A DNA stretch of 33,546 bases, from NCBI GenBank assembly GCA_009731375.1, contig BJOX01000137.1:184056-217601 (forward strand). The letters are read 5' to 3'. The position numbers and the translations under genes were made by a program. Of this stretch, positions 7,532 through 15,856 are shown piece after piece. The notes beneath the pieces were generated by a model, which saw only the letters and a list, made by a program, of their open reading frames with translations, did not search any database and was not told where the DNA came from. Every line of letters begins with the position of its first letter. Positions within the stretch are counted from its first letter, which is position 1. Origin of the DNA: Paulinella micropora (Eukaryota > Cercozoa > Imbricatea > Euglyphida).

Positions 7532-8056
7532 TCAAAGCCGTCAAAGGAAGCATCAAAAGAAAACTGGAAGAAAGCAGTTCAAGCAAATAGAGAAAATGCT
7601 GAACGGCGAAAGGACGAATGGGCCCGTGAAAGGCTTCGTAAAAAAGGAGAATTAAAAGAAGCATCGGTGGAAGAACTTATTGAGACTGATGCTGAAGTTA
7701 GTGTTGCGAAAGAGATACTTAAAAATCCTGAGATTGAAGATGAATCAAGCGAAAGCGATAGCGAAATTGATATGTCTGAGGTTATTGCAAATCATATGCT
7801 TAGAAAGATAAAAAAGAATGCCAAAAAGCCCAAGAAGAAAAACACAAAGAAAGCACCACAACCAAAGAAGCCAGAGAATGACAGCGAAGAAGAAGAAGAA
7901 AGTGAGAGTGAAGAAAGCGAAGATTATGAACCAACAGGCGGAAAACAACGAGGCGGTAAAAAACGAAGCGAAAAAATATCAGTTAATGTATATAACAATA
8001 CACCAAAAAGTAAAGAAAAAAGTAAGGAAGCAGATAAGATATTTTTGAAATTCTAA
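7532..8056 (+). CDS. charged protein upstream of integrase, 5' end missing
   Basis: The frame is open from 7532 (after TAA at 7529) to TAA at 8054-8056, about 174 codons, but the first in-frame ATG is only at 7772. The part before that looks genuinely coding, with NWKKAVQANRENAERRKDEW and similar helical, charged sequence. The middle is acidic (Glu/Ser runs), followed by Lys-rich stretches (KKNAKKPKKKNTKKAPQPKK), so DNA or protein binding is plausible. The stop overlaps the integrase ATG as TAATG, indicating coupled translation. ATG 7421 of the upstream module is in the same frame but is separated by three stops (7478, 7508, 7529). Either an intron, lost sequence or decay separates the start from the body. 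The function is not recognised. Confidence 0.6.
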   Translation, partial: SKPSKEASKENWKKAVQANRENAERRKDEWARERLRKKGELKEASVEELIETDAEVSVAKEILKNPEIEDESSESDSEIDMSEVIANHMLRKIKKNAKKPKKKNTKKAPQPKKPENDSEEEEESESEESEDYEPTGGKQRGGKKRSEKISVNVYNNTPKSKEKSKEADKIFLKF

Positions 8057-9048
8057 TGGACCACAAACACACCACTAGCAATATTAATGCACAGGATAAG
8101 GATACACAACTAGAAGATACTCCGCGAGGCGATCCAACAGAGGAAGAAAAGACAAAAACTGCCCAAGAATTATTTCGTCAGACTAAACCGAGGACTAGAG
8201 GAACAACAATATGGGCGGACAAAGTATTGGATATGGTCAATATTGATTTAATGGATATGAGTAAGGTTGCTACAAAAAATAAAAATTATAATTTTGCCCT
8301 TATTTGGATTGATATTCATAGTCGCTATGCTTACGCAATACCTATAAAGAATAAATTTTCTACCACAGTTTTAGATGCACTCAAGAAATTACCAAAGCCA
8401 AAAGCATACATATCGGACAATGGCGGTGAGTTTAAAGGTGCAGTTGGTGAGTGGATGAGAAATAACGGAATTGAACAATTTATGGTTGAAGTAGGTGATC
8501 ATAATTCGTTAGGTATTGTTGATAGATTTGTTAGAACACTTAGAGAAAGATTACATGTATTATGGGCTTTTAATCGTAATTTTGATTGGATAAGTTATAT
8601 TGAAGATGTGGTTTATCATTATAACAAGAAAGAACATTCAGCGATTAAGGCGGCGCCAATTGATGTATTTAAAGGATATGATATTAGCCAACAACATAGA
8701 TATGTTGATAAATATTTATTTAGTTTCAAAGAAGGAGACAGAGTTAGAAAGTTAAACAAGAAACATATTTTAGAAAAGGGAGGAAAGACATGGAGCAAGC
8801 AAATCTACACCGTCAAAGCCCGTAAGGGATACCGGATTGTATTAACAAATGATGATGTCGTACCACCTAGACATTTATTAAAGACAGAGGCAACTGAAGA
8901 ACCGGAAGAGACAGATATTAATAAAGAACTAAAGCAACTAACTAAAGAAAAACAAACAAAGCATTTACTGAAAAGAGAGGAGATAGACTCCGCCAACATT
9001 AGAACTTCTTCCAGATTAAGGAAGAAAAAAGAAATAATGGACTTGTAG
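8056..9048 (+). CDS. Polinton retrovirus-like integrase (rve family)
   Basis: The 330-residue product would insert the viral DNA into the host chromosome. The RNase H-like rve core is at about residues 50-190: Asp64 in VNIDLMDM, Asp121 in YISDNGGEF, and the third acidic position in HNSLGIVDRFVRTL. There Asp156 stands where most integrases have Glu, with 34 residues between the last two. The GTTIWADKVLDMVNIDLMDM segment is characteristic of Maverick/Polinton integrases. Residues 225-285 (EGDRVRKLNKKHILEKGGK...) form an SH3/chromo-like C-terminal domain. The tail is Lys/Glu-rich. No N-terminal HHCC zinc finger is visible. Translation is coupled to the preceding gene by the TAATG overlap. Confidence 0.92.
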   Translation: MDHKHTTSNINAQDKDTQLEDTPRGDPTEEEKTKTAQELFRQTKPRTRGTTIWADKVLDMVNIDLMDMSKVATKNKNYNFALIWIDIHSRYAYAIPIKNKFSTTVLDALKKLPKPKAYISDNGGEFKGAVGEWMRNNGIEQFMVEVGDHNSLGIVDRFVRTLRERLHVLWAFNRNFDWISYIEDVVYHYNKKEHSAIKAAPIDVFKGYDISQQHRYVDKYLFSFKEGDRVRKLNKKHILEKGGKTWSKQIYTVKARKGYRIVLTNDDVVPPRHLLKTEATEEPEETDINKELKQLTKEKQTKHLLKREEIDSANIRTSSRLRKKKEIMDL

Positions 9049-9050
9049 TC

Positions 9051-9572
9051 TCACTTCTTTTTGCGATTAGGTAAGGAAATATTGGAATGATATTCAGCAG
9101 CCTTAGTGTAGAACGTACGCTTCTCATGAATGTAGTAGCCCTTCAAAGCCGACCATGATTTGAAAACCCTTATCACCCCGTCGTCTCCGAGTGCCACGTG
9201 ATAAGTATCTTCTTTCCCGGGGCTCGCCATCAAAACTCCTTCTTTGCAATCCGGAACATTATACTCAAACACTTTGTCAGGCTCGTCGTACTTGTTGGCA
9301 ATCTTGACCAAAACTTTTTTCTCATCCCAATACTTTACCTCATCCCTATCCTTCACCTTTGCTCCACCCACCTTATCGAAAGGACTCACATTTTTTGCTT
9401 TACTCTCAACCTCAGCCTGAGCAACAGGGTCTTCGTGAGACGGATGCTTGGCGTCAGGGGTGGTTGGAACTTCAGCAGGAACCTCAGCAACAACCTCAGC
9501 AACAACCTCAGTTGTCTCCTCAGTGGGCTCCTCAGCAGTCGGTTTGGAAGGAGACTTCTTCTTTGGCGGCAT
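9051..9572 (-). CDS. unknown protein with Lys/Glu/Val-rich N-terminus
   Basis: I take the start as ATG at 9572 (MPPKKKSPSK), giving 173 residues. An upstream extension to 9782 is open but reads as non-coding leader and crosses AT-rich DNA. Residues 1-60 are low complexity, with repeats of EVVAEV type. Residues 70-170 are a compact domain containing KYWDEKKVLVKIANKYDEP and a segment ending in SWSALKGYYIHEKRTFYT, with many aromatics. The gene is convergent with the integrase, its stop only 2 bases from the integrase stop. Base composition is less AT-rich than its neighbours, perhaps because of recent acquisition. I do not recognise the family. Confidence 0.65.
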   Translation of the reverse strand: MPPKKKSPSKPTAEEPTEETTEVVAEVVAEVPAEVPTTPDAKHPSHEDPVAQAEVESKAKNVSPFDKVGGAKVKDRDEVKYWDEKKVLVKIANKYDEPDKVFEYNVPDCKEGVLMASPGKEDTYHVALGDDGVIRVFKSWSALKGYYIHEKRTFYTKAAEYHSNISLPNRKKK

Positions 9573-9787
9573 TGTACCTGCCACACACCAAAAAGCACAA
9601 AAAAACATGTGTGGGCAGTGCCTTGAAGCCCTTTTTTTTTTGACAATTTTGTAAAATAAATAATTTCGTAAATAAAATAATTTTTTTTGTAGCCTAGTAA
9701 TAAGTGTGCTTTTATGTTGTAGTGAAATGTGTGTCATGTTCATTGATGAGAAGTGAGCGGGTAGGCAGACAGCACAGATCACACAAC
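9573..9787. other. AT-rich intergenic spacer
   Basis: This spacer holds a poly-T run (about 9630-9640), A/T-only stretches between 9640 and 9690, and no convincing ORF. It is the likely promoter region for the minus-strand gene starting at 9572. Confidence 0.4.
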
Positions 9788-10252
9788 CTACCTTACTCCT
9801 TCAATATACAATTTATACTTTACAATAACTTCCTCAAATGTTTTTCCACCACAAATCAAATTTCTTGCGTAATTTTCCTCTTGACGGGACATTGGAAATT
9901 TATTTTTTTCTAACCATCTTTCAAAAAATGCTATTTCTTTTTTGGTCTCTTTTTCCTTTCTAATTCTCTGCCTTTTAATTTTCCTTGCATTTTCTAATTG
10001 CTTTCTTTCCTCTTGTATTTCATTGTCTCTTTGTTCGACAGCTTCGAGTCTTCGTTCTACCTCGTCAAGTTCAAGTTTAATTTGTCTTATCTTTTTTGAC
10101 AAGTTTTTTTTCTTTGTCTCCAATGCTATTTTGTCGGAAATAATTTTGTTCTTTCTTTTGTCTGAATAATATTCAAACCAATTATTTTCTTCTCTTTCAA
10201 CATCATCATCGCTTGAATTTTCTTTTGCTTCATCATCGATATAATCACTCAT
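9788..10252 (-). CDS. unknown acidic-N-terminus coiled-coil protein
   Basis: The chosen start is ATG 10252 (MSDYIDDEAKENSSDDD), giving 154 residues. The frame is open to 10360 but that extension looks like leader sequence. Residues 1-22 are acidic. About 40-120 is a long Lys/Glu/Arg-rich coiled coil (KIRQIKLELDEVERRLEAVE). The C-terminal 30 residues are a small domain with NLICGGKTFEEVIVKYKLY. No enzyme motif is present. It may be a DNA-replication accessory or virion protein, given its place between integrase and polymerase. This is inference only. Confidence 0.6.
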   Translation of the reverse strand: MSDYIDDEAKENSSDDDVEREENNWFEYYSDKRKNKIISDKIALETKKKNLSKKIRQIKLELDEVERRLEAVEQRDNEIQEERKQLENARKIKRQRIRKEKETKKEIAFFERWLEKNKFPMSRQEENYARNLICGGKTFEEVIVKYKLYIEGVR

Positions 10253-10296
10253 TCTGTACAAATGGAGTCTTGTCAAGGTAGAAAGTAGGCCGAAAG

Positions 10297-10331
10297 TGCG
10301 AAAACGAAAAGTATGATTTTTTGTTTTCGCA
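10297..10331. repeat. perfect 9-base inverted repeat (hairpin)
   Basis: TGCGAAAAC at 10297-10305 is repeated as its complement GTTTTCGCA at 10323-10331, with a 17-base T-rich loop. It lies between the starts and ends of two minus-strand genes (stop at 10421, start at 10252). It could be a terminator-like RNA hairpin for the upstream gene or a factor-binding site for the downstream one. Confidence 0.5.
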
Positions 10332-10420
10332 TTCTCTGATAAAAAACCATGTGATAACATTGCGCTTTGACTGAGGAGAAAACCGAAACCAAAGCAAGCA
10401 CCAACACAAAAAAGAGTTTT

Positions 10421-10588
10421 TTATGCTCCTGCTCTTGGTATGGCGATGGTTGGTGTAATTAGTAAGTTGGTGGTGTTGTTTGTCATTGTCGGCGGTTCAA
10501 CTCTTGAGCCATTCCTTCCATCCTTTTTTTTTTTTTTTTCTTTTTTTGTAAATTCCTTTTTTCTGATATTTTGTTCTGGCGTTGCCAT
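10421..10588 (-). CDS. 55-residue Lys-rich protein
   Basis: ATG at 10588 opens a 55-codon frame. It begins MATPEQNIRKKEFTKKEKKK, a strongly basic first half, and ends in a Thr/Pro/Ile-rich tail. The first eight residues match the mini-ORF MTKSEQNI at 7421, because both lie at the inner end of the same repeated module. It is a separate gene from the polymerase; the uncalled bases in between only make one frame look continuous. The function is unknown, and the basic stretch suggests nucleic-acid binding. Confidence 0.5.
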   Translation of the reverse strand: MATPEQNIRKKEFTKKEKKKKKDGRNGSRVEPPTMTNNTTNLLITPTIAIPRAGA

Positions 10589-10607
10589 CACAAAACATCG
10601 TTTTTTT
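10565..10607 (-). promoter_or_regulatory. leader/promoter-like module, copy C, cut by gap
   Basis: GATATTTTGTTCTG at 10565 and CATCACAAAACATCG up to 10600 match copy B almost base for base. The rest of the module disappears into the gap. As in copies A and B, the TTCTG end faces into a coding start, here the 55-residue protein whose ATG (10588) lies inside the module. Confidence 0.6.
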
Positions 10608-11362
10608 NNNNNNNNNNNNNNNNNNNNNNNNNNNNNNNNNNNNNNNNNNNNNNNNNNNNNNNNNNNNNNNNNNNNNNNNNNNNNNNNNNNNNNNNNNNNN
10701 NNNNNNNNNNNNNNNNNNNNNNNNNNNNNNNNNNNNNNNNNNNNNNNNNNNNNNNNNNNNNNNNNNNNNNNNNNNNNNNNNNNNNNNNNNNNNNNNNNNN
10801 NNNNNNNNNNNNNNNNNNNNNNNNNNNNNNNNNNNNNNNNNNNNNNNNNNNNNNNNNNNNNNNNNNNNNNNNNNNNNNNNNNNNNNNNNNNNNNNNNNNN
10901 NNNNNNNNNNNNNNNNNNNNNNNNNNNNNNNNNNNNNNNNNNNNNNNNNNNNNNNNNNNNNNNNNNNNNNNNNNNNNNNNNNNNNNNNNNNNNNNNNNNN
11001 NNNNNNNNNNNNNNNNNNNNNNNNNNNNNNNNNNNNNNNNNNNNNNNNNNNNNNNNNNNNNNNNNNNNNNNNNNNNNNNNNNNNNNNNNNNNNNNNNNNN
11101 NNNNNNNNNNNNNNNNNNNNNNNNNNNNNNNNNNNNNNNNNNNNNNNNNNNNNNNNNNNNNNNNNNNNNNNNNNNNNNNNNNNNNNNNNNNNNNNNNNNN
11201 NNNNNNNNNNNNNNNNNNNNNNNNNNNNNNNNNNNNNNNNNNNNNNNNNNNNNNNNNNNNNNNNNNNNNNNNNNNNNNNNNNNNNNNNNNNNNNNNNNNN
11301 NNNNNNNNNNNNNNNNNNNNNNNNNNNNNNNNNNNNNNNNNNNNNNNNNNNNNNNNNNNNNN
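10608..11362. other. assembly gap of 755 uncalled bases
   Basis: This is a run of N. It removes the C-terminal part of the DNA polymerase (everything after the KSY motif) and probably the second half of module copy C. Nothing can be read here. Confidence 0.99.
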
Positions 11363-12148
11363 GTATGATTTAGGTCCTGCTCCAATAAATGTGGTTATCT
11401 TTCTGCTTACCTTCGTCTTTTTGTCTATCAATTCGTCTGTCCATTGTCCCAATAAATGACCAGTCGGTATTGTTGTCTGTCCTTCTTTCTCATTTACGGA
11501 ATAAATTACGCTGTCTGTGTCGTGATATAACACTCTATTACCTAATCTGTCCATCATATCATACAATCTCATTTGCGCGTGTGCTGTTGTAAATAGTGCT
11601 ACACAGATATTTGTATTGTAGGGGTCAGATACTTTTTCAGGGTGTAGGTTGTAAGATAGTTCTAGGCATTCTTTGTTTATCATATTGATAGATACTTCAT
11701 TTATCTTCTTGTCATTTAGTATTTTGAATAGTTCGGCTTCACTCCTTATGATTTTTGTTTGTGTCTTGTTGTTTTGTTGTCCAAATTTTCCCCATAGTGA
11801 GTTAAGACATAGTTTCGCTACTGCCCTTCTTCCTTCATTCTTTTCAATCTTGCTTTCGTCCAATTTGATTTTCATTTTTTCTTCATAGTCCTTAATGTAA
11901 TTGTTTTTGTCTTCTTCAGTTATGACATTTGATGGATAGCCACTTGATTCCTGTTTCACTCTTAGAAAGGTCTTAATATATTCTTTGAATAGTTCAGTTG
12001 TCTGTTCATTCCAATGCCATAATTCATAAGTTTTAATAAGTCTGTATCCTTTTTGTATGGCTTTGTAAATAAGTGGTGTCGCCCATGTGCCTGTAAGTGT
12101 TCTCTCTTCGTCTGTGTTGGCATTTGTCTTGTAATCCTTCCTTTCCAC
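11363..12148 (-). CDS. DNA polymerase B, palm/motif B-C part (second frame, 3' end in gap)
   Basis: This frame continues the polymerase after a one-base frameshift and runs into the gap. Motif B is KLCLNSLWGKFG at about residues 112-123 counted from 12148. Motif C is YHDTDSVIY with catalytic Asp210 and Asp212. GAGPKSY right at the gap edge is the KxY motif of family B polymerases. The segment between 40 and 105 carries the linker typical of Polinton polymerases. The remaining thumb and C-terminal region should be in the uncalled bases. It is not an independent gene, since the first residues of this frame overlap the end of the upstream frame. Confidence 0.85.
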
Positions 12149-14633
12149 ATTTATTACATAGATAATACATCATCTTTCCTCTATCTTGACATGGTAGAAC
12201 AGGATGAATTAGTCCTCTAGGCGGAAGTATTTTTATTTTTGCTACACCAAATGCTGTTTTATTATTCAACATATCATATGCCTCTTTTCCTCTTATTGTT
12301 TGGTGGTGTTTCACAGGATAGGGGTCATAGTACATAACAGTCGGATAGAGAGAGCACACATCTATATACTTGGCATACTGATATTCACTCATAGATTTCC
12401 AGTATAGAGATAGAGCATTCGTCCTTCCACCAAACATCGCATGTCGTGGATTGATTGCTTCTTGCTCAATTAATGTCTCTTCTATTTCTCCTTTGAATTC
12501 TTCCTTTGTTCGTATCCTGTTCCATTGACACCCCCATATTGTTATTAATTGACTAACTTCCGGATGTTGCTTGATTAAAGTTTCGCGTAGTTTAGTTTCT
12601 TTGTATAGTTGTCCAAATGTTTTATTCACAGACCTTTCTCTGTTTAGTTCATTTCCATTGAAACACTCAGGACACCCATGCCAATAACAACCATGGAACT
12701 CATATGCCGTTTTTGTCTTTTCGTCATATCCGTCTAAGTAGGCTTTCACACCTTTGGGTAAGTTTAGTATTTTTTCTTTACCATTTAGACCATGTTGAAT
12801 TTTAGCATTGTCCTTTTTTTCTCTGTATGCTAACCACTCCACACACATACGACTTGTTTTTGCTTTGTCTGTTCTGTTTGTCGGTATAACTGCTATGCTG
12901 TCCTCAGGCATGTAGTTTGCTTTGAATAGTGCCATACATGTAGAGGCAATAGTTGTGTATTGAAATGGATCAATTCCGAACTCCATAAATTGTTCCCTAA
13001 ACTCAATACACCCCCGTCTTAGTATATCTACATCACTATGACAATATTCAATCATTTCTTTATTGAAATCAAATACTTTGTCTTTTTGCTCCCCATACCA
13101 TTTTATGAAATCATCTCTTTTATTCTTTGAGAATGAGTTATATCCGTAATCGTCCATGTCTGGTATTTTGCCTATGTATGTTTGATTGTCTGTTTTATTA
13201 AAGAAGTGAGGAAAGTATCCTTTTTTCAATTCAGTAAGTCCAAATGTGTCAGGAAAGTCAGATAGAGGCATAGTTAGAAATGATAAACTATCTATAAATC
13301 TAATCTGTTCTTTCCCATTACCAATAGACATCATCATTATTTTACCACCTTCATATATCACAAATGGAGTTATTCCTTTTTCAATCAACCATTTCAATAC
13401 AAATTGACAATCATATCCCCGTGCATTATGTGCTATGAATGTATAACCCTTATGTTTTACACCCAATGACCACTCACAGAATTGTTCAATGTTTTTATGT
13501 ATGATTGGTGTGCTGTCGTCGAAATATTGACTTTCAGAATGATTGATAATATGTGTTCCTGTCTCTTGATTTGCTTCAAAATCAAAGAATACATATTTGG
13601 TTGATGGTTCATGTATCACTTTTTTCTTTAACTCACATTGGTGTGATAGAGGTTGTAGTTCTTTGCAGTTCCTACATTTTTCATATCCACATTTATGTTC
13701 TCCTTTGTAAGTCTTAGCACAAGTGATACATTTTTTCTTTGTGTCGCATAACTTATTTTGTTTATGATTATTGAAACATTCATCATTCGGAAACTTTCTA
13801 TTACACTCATTGCACATTTTCCATTTTGAAATATTGTCATATCCTTTACATCCATCGGTTAGACATATATTACATTTGAATTCACATGCGTGATTATGTT
13901 CGTACCCCCTCATACATTTCTCGCAAAAGTTTCGTTTTGATAAGAATGCTTTCATACTTGTTATGGTGTCGTAATGGTTCATGGTTTTTAGTATGTATAT
14001 GTTCTTTTTGTCCTTCATCTCCGTCTTATAGATAATTTTGTTTGGAAATTCCAGAAAAACAATGTTGTAGCCTATGTGCTTAGCAAACTCACTAATTTCA
14101 GAAAGCCCACACAAATCTTTCATGACACCAGCCTCCTCGTGCAGTTTGTTTGCTAGTTCATCTTGAATTCTGCGTCCGTCCTTGATTTGTGAATACTTTG
14201 GATGCTTTTCTATCTTTGCTTTTGCTACAACTATTGCCCTTGCCAAACATATGTTGTCTTCATTTCTTATTGTTATTATACCTTTCTTTTTATACATGTC
14301 TATTTCAGTTATTGCTTTCAATCTTGCTCCTCCTTCAGGCATTCTCACACCCACAAAATTGAAATCAATCAATTCCATAGTTGCACCTTCTTCGTCCATA
14401 TAGTTTTCGTCGTTTGATTGCAGTATAGATTCTAATCTAGTCAGTATATCTTCTAAATTGAAATCTTTTACTTTTATTAATTTTTGGTTTTGTACATTCC
14501 AAGTTGAAGGAATAGCACTAATACGTATTTGTATTAAGTCATTGTCTTTGTAAAGTGTTTTAAAGTCTTCAATTATGGATCCTATCATACCAATAATACC
14601 CTCTAATGGAAATTTTTTCACTTTTTGCGTCAT
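12033..14633 (-). CDS. protein-primed family B DNA polymerase (Polinton pPolB), N-terminal and exonuclease part
   Basis: 866 codons from ATG 14633. Residues 1-230 are an N-terminal region of unknown role. Residues 237-333 hold a remarkable Cys/His-rich region with many C-x2-C pairs, probably several zinc ribbons. The 3'-5' exonuclease motifs follow: Exo I FFDFEAN (Asp351, Glu353), Exo II HNARGYD (Asn403, Asp408) and Exo III YCHSD (Tyr530, Asp534). GCYWHGCPEC at 648-657 is a further Cys motif. FGGRTNA at 734 corresponds to the YxGG-type motif of protein-primed enzymes, and motif A is DVCSLYP with Asp758. The product would replicate the linear element from terminal proteins (family knowledge). 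Coding sense ends near residue 830, where the frame should shift by one base; the last residues here are out of frame. Confidence 0.93.
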   Translation of the reverse strand: MTQKVKKFPLEGIIGMIGSIIEDFKTLYKDNDLIQIRISAIPSTWNVQNQKLIKVKDFNLEDILTRLESILQSNDENYMDEEGATMELIDFNFVGVRMPEGGARLKAITEIDMYKKKGIITIRNEDNICLARAIVVAKAKIEKHPKYSQIKDGRRIQDELANKLHEEAGVMKDLCGLSEISEFAKHIGYNIVFLEFPNKIIYKTEMKDKKNIYILKTMNHYDTITSMKAFLSKRNFCEKCMRGYEHNHACEFKCNICLTDGCKGYDNISKWKMCNECNRKFPNDECFNNHKQNKLCDTKKKCITCAKTYKGEHKCGYEKCRNCKELQPLSHQCELKKKVIHEPSTKYVFFDFEANQETGTHIINHSESQYFDDSTPIIHKNIEQFCEWSLGVKHKGYTFIAHNARGYDCQFVLKWLIEKGITPFVIYEGGKIMMMSIGNGKEQIRFIDSLSFLTMPLSDFPDTFGLTELKKGYFPHFFNKTDNQTYIGKIPDMDDYGYNSFSKNKRDDFIKWYGEQKDKVFDFNKEMIEYCHSDVDILRRGCIEFREQFMEFGIDPFQYTTIASTCMALFKANYMPEDSIAVIPTNRTDKAKTSRMCVEWLAYREKKDNAKIQHGLNGKEKILNLPKGVKAYLDGYDEKTKTAYEFHGCYWHGCPECFNGNELNRERSVNKTFGQLYKETKLRETLIKQHPEVSQLITIWGCQWNRIRTKEEFKGEIEETLIEQEAINPRHAMFGGRTNALSLYWKSMSEYQYAKYIDVCSLYPTVMYYDPYPVKHHQTIRGKEAYDMLNNKTAFGVAKIKILPPRGLIHPVLPCQDRGKMMYYLCNKCGKEGLQDKCQHRRRENTYRHMGDTTYLQSHTKRIQTY

Positions 14634-14646
14634 TGATTTACTTAAT

Positions 14647-14976
14647 TTAATAGTATATACCGATTGACCCAGGTAGTTTGTGTTCAGTGTCTTTTCTTAT
14701 TAGTTTATATCCATTGAACTCTATTACTTGTGGCTCAACATATTTTCGTTCCCTTTGTTTTCGCTCAGGTTCAGAATAAAACCTTTCAGGGTCAGATATT
14801 GCTCCCCTTGTCGTTGTTATGTCATAAAACCTAGTTCCGTTCGGCTTTTTAACATATAACTTGTTTTGCCTTATCTGATATGTTATTTTTGCTTCCGCCA
14901 ACTTGTCCAAGTTCCATGTGTGTCCGCCATAGTCGATGGTGTTCGCCATATATTGATTGGAACATATTTTTTCCAA
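14647..14976 (-). CDS. unknown 109-residue protein upstream of polymerase
   Basis: The frame from ATG 14976 gives 109 residues. Met10 (MANTIDYGGHTW, at 14949) is an equally good start. The protein has a WNLDKLAEAKITYQIRQNKL segment that could be a small helix-turn-helix-like unit, an Arg/Glu-rich middle (PERKQRERKYVEPQ) and a hydrophobic tail. It ends 14 bases before the polymerase ATG and probably shares its transcript. I do not recognise the family. A role in replication is suggested only by the neighbour. Confidence 0.65.
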   Translation of the reverse strand: MEKICSNQYMANTIDYGGHTWNLDKLAEAKITYQIRQNKLYVKKPNGTRFYDITTTRGAISDPERFYSEPERKQRERKYVEPQVIEFNGYKLIRKDTEHKLPGSIGIYY

Positions 14977-15063
14977 AAAATATTTTTATTTTATATATAA
15001 AAAAATATATATATATAAAATATTATCTTATCTTTAATATGAAATTCAATTTTTTTTCAGGTC

Positions 15064-15279
15064 TCAACTTCCCCCGACGATATTCTGGAGTCTAATAAGG
15101 TCAGCCTTGGTTTTTTCTCTTTTCTCTTTAGATTTTCTCAATATGTCTGCCTTGTTTTTTTGATAATATTCTTTTGCTCTCATAAGTGATTTCTCTTTAT
15201 TTCTTCTTTGATACTCTCTCATACGTTCAGCGTGTTTTGCCCTTGCTTCCTCCGCAGTATATGTTGGATGTCTTCCCAT
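15064..15279 (-). CDS. 71-residue basic helical protein at the element's right end
   Basis: The product starts MGRHPTYTAEEARAKH and is a charged single helix with the pattern RAKEYYQKNKADILRKSKEK. Short proteins with KEYYQKNK-type repeats are widespread in large DNA viruses and phages, often near replication or homing genes, but have no assigned function that I can state. It is the rightmost gene that belongs to the element. AT-rich spacers without ORFs flank it on both sides (14977-15063 and 15280-15361). Confidence 0.6.
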   Translation of the reverse strand: MGRHPTYTAEEARAKHAERMREYQRRNKEKSLMRAKEYYQKNKADILRKSKEKREKTKADLIRLQNIVGGS

Positions 15280-15361
15280 TTATATTATATATAAGATATT
15301 TTTTATTATATTTAAATGGAAATTAATCAAACTCGCAACAGGAGAGGACTTTCATTTTTTC

Positions 15362-15609
15362 AAAAAAAGATAACTAAGTCTAGCACAGCAGTAAAAACCA
15401 AGAGACTGGTTTCGATGTCTCTTAGTGTTGATTTGGCAAAAGATAGATGAGTTATCTTTTTTTTAGAGTTTGAGAGAAATTCATATATGGACTATTTATT
15501 GATTAAGAATGCTTGTATTGAATTTGGATAAAATTATGTATATTTTTATTGAAATTAATAGTAAGACGAATTTATATGAAAATAGCCTTATTTTATATAA
15601 AAGATAACT
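15362..15609. repeat. candidate right end of the element: AGTTATC terminal-repeat motif in three copies
   Basis: AAAAAAAGATAACT lies at 15362-15375, its complement AGTTATCTTTT at 15450-15460, and AAAAGATAACT again at 15599-15609. The last two bound a 160-base AT-rich segment with perfect 11-base inverted termini starting AG and ending CT. Composition changes from AT-rich to balanced right after 15609. Polintons have long terminal inverted repeats beginning AG (family knowledge), so the element may end at 15375 or 15609, or a small inverted-repeat insertion may sit beside its end. No target-site duplication was found by eye. Confidence 0.4.
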
Positions 15610-15856
15610 GTGTTATAGTGGTACCTATAGTAGTGCTCTTGCACTGAGACCCTATGGCTCAGTTTTGCACGCATAGTTCGCTACCTGTCCCCGTTTAGGT
15701 GAGTCACCGGCGTCGGCGGGGCAAAGAGGCAAGCAAGCACATCAGTCACTGGTCTGCTCAAGGAAAAACAGGCAATAAGCCCTCAATGAGTTTCAGTACT
15801 CTCAGAGGCACAAACAAAAATAGCGAAAAGGAAGTCACTGCCAAAGGACAGTTTGA
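15610..15856 (+). other. 5' leader region of the gag-like element
   Basis: No protein is identified with confidence. A small hairpin with arms CTGAG (15644) and CTCAG (15658) lies at the start. A 77-codon frame at 15699-15932 (SHRRRRGKEASKHISHW...) overlaps the start of the gag frame and ends shortly after. Its Lys/Ser-rich character and overlap suggest it could be the true N-terminus of gag joined by a frameshift or splice, but this is unproven. Confidence 0.35.

Noticed and set aside
9573-9782. N-terminal extension of the gene starting at 9572
   Set aside because: Open frame, but it crosses poly-T and AT-only sequence with no coding character; MPPKKK is a typical start.
10421-12148. One continuous 575-codon frame across the N gap
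   Set aside because: The continuity is produced by uncalled bases. The left part is a separate 55-residue gene with its own ATG, and the right part is polymerase.
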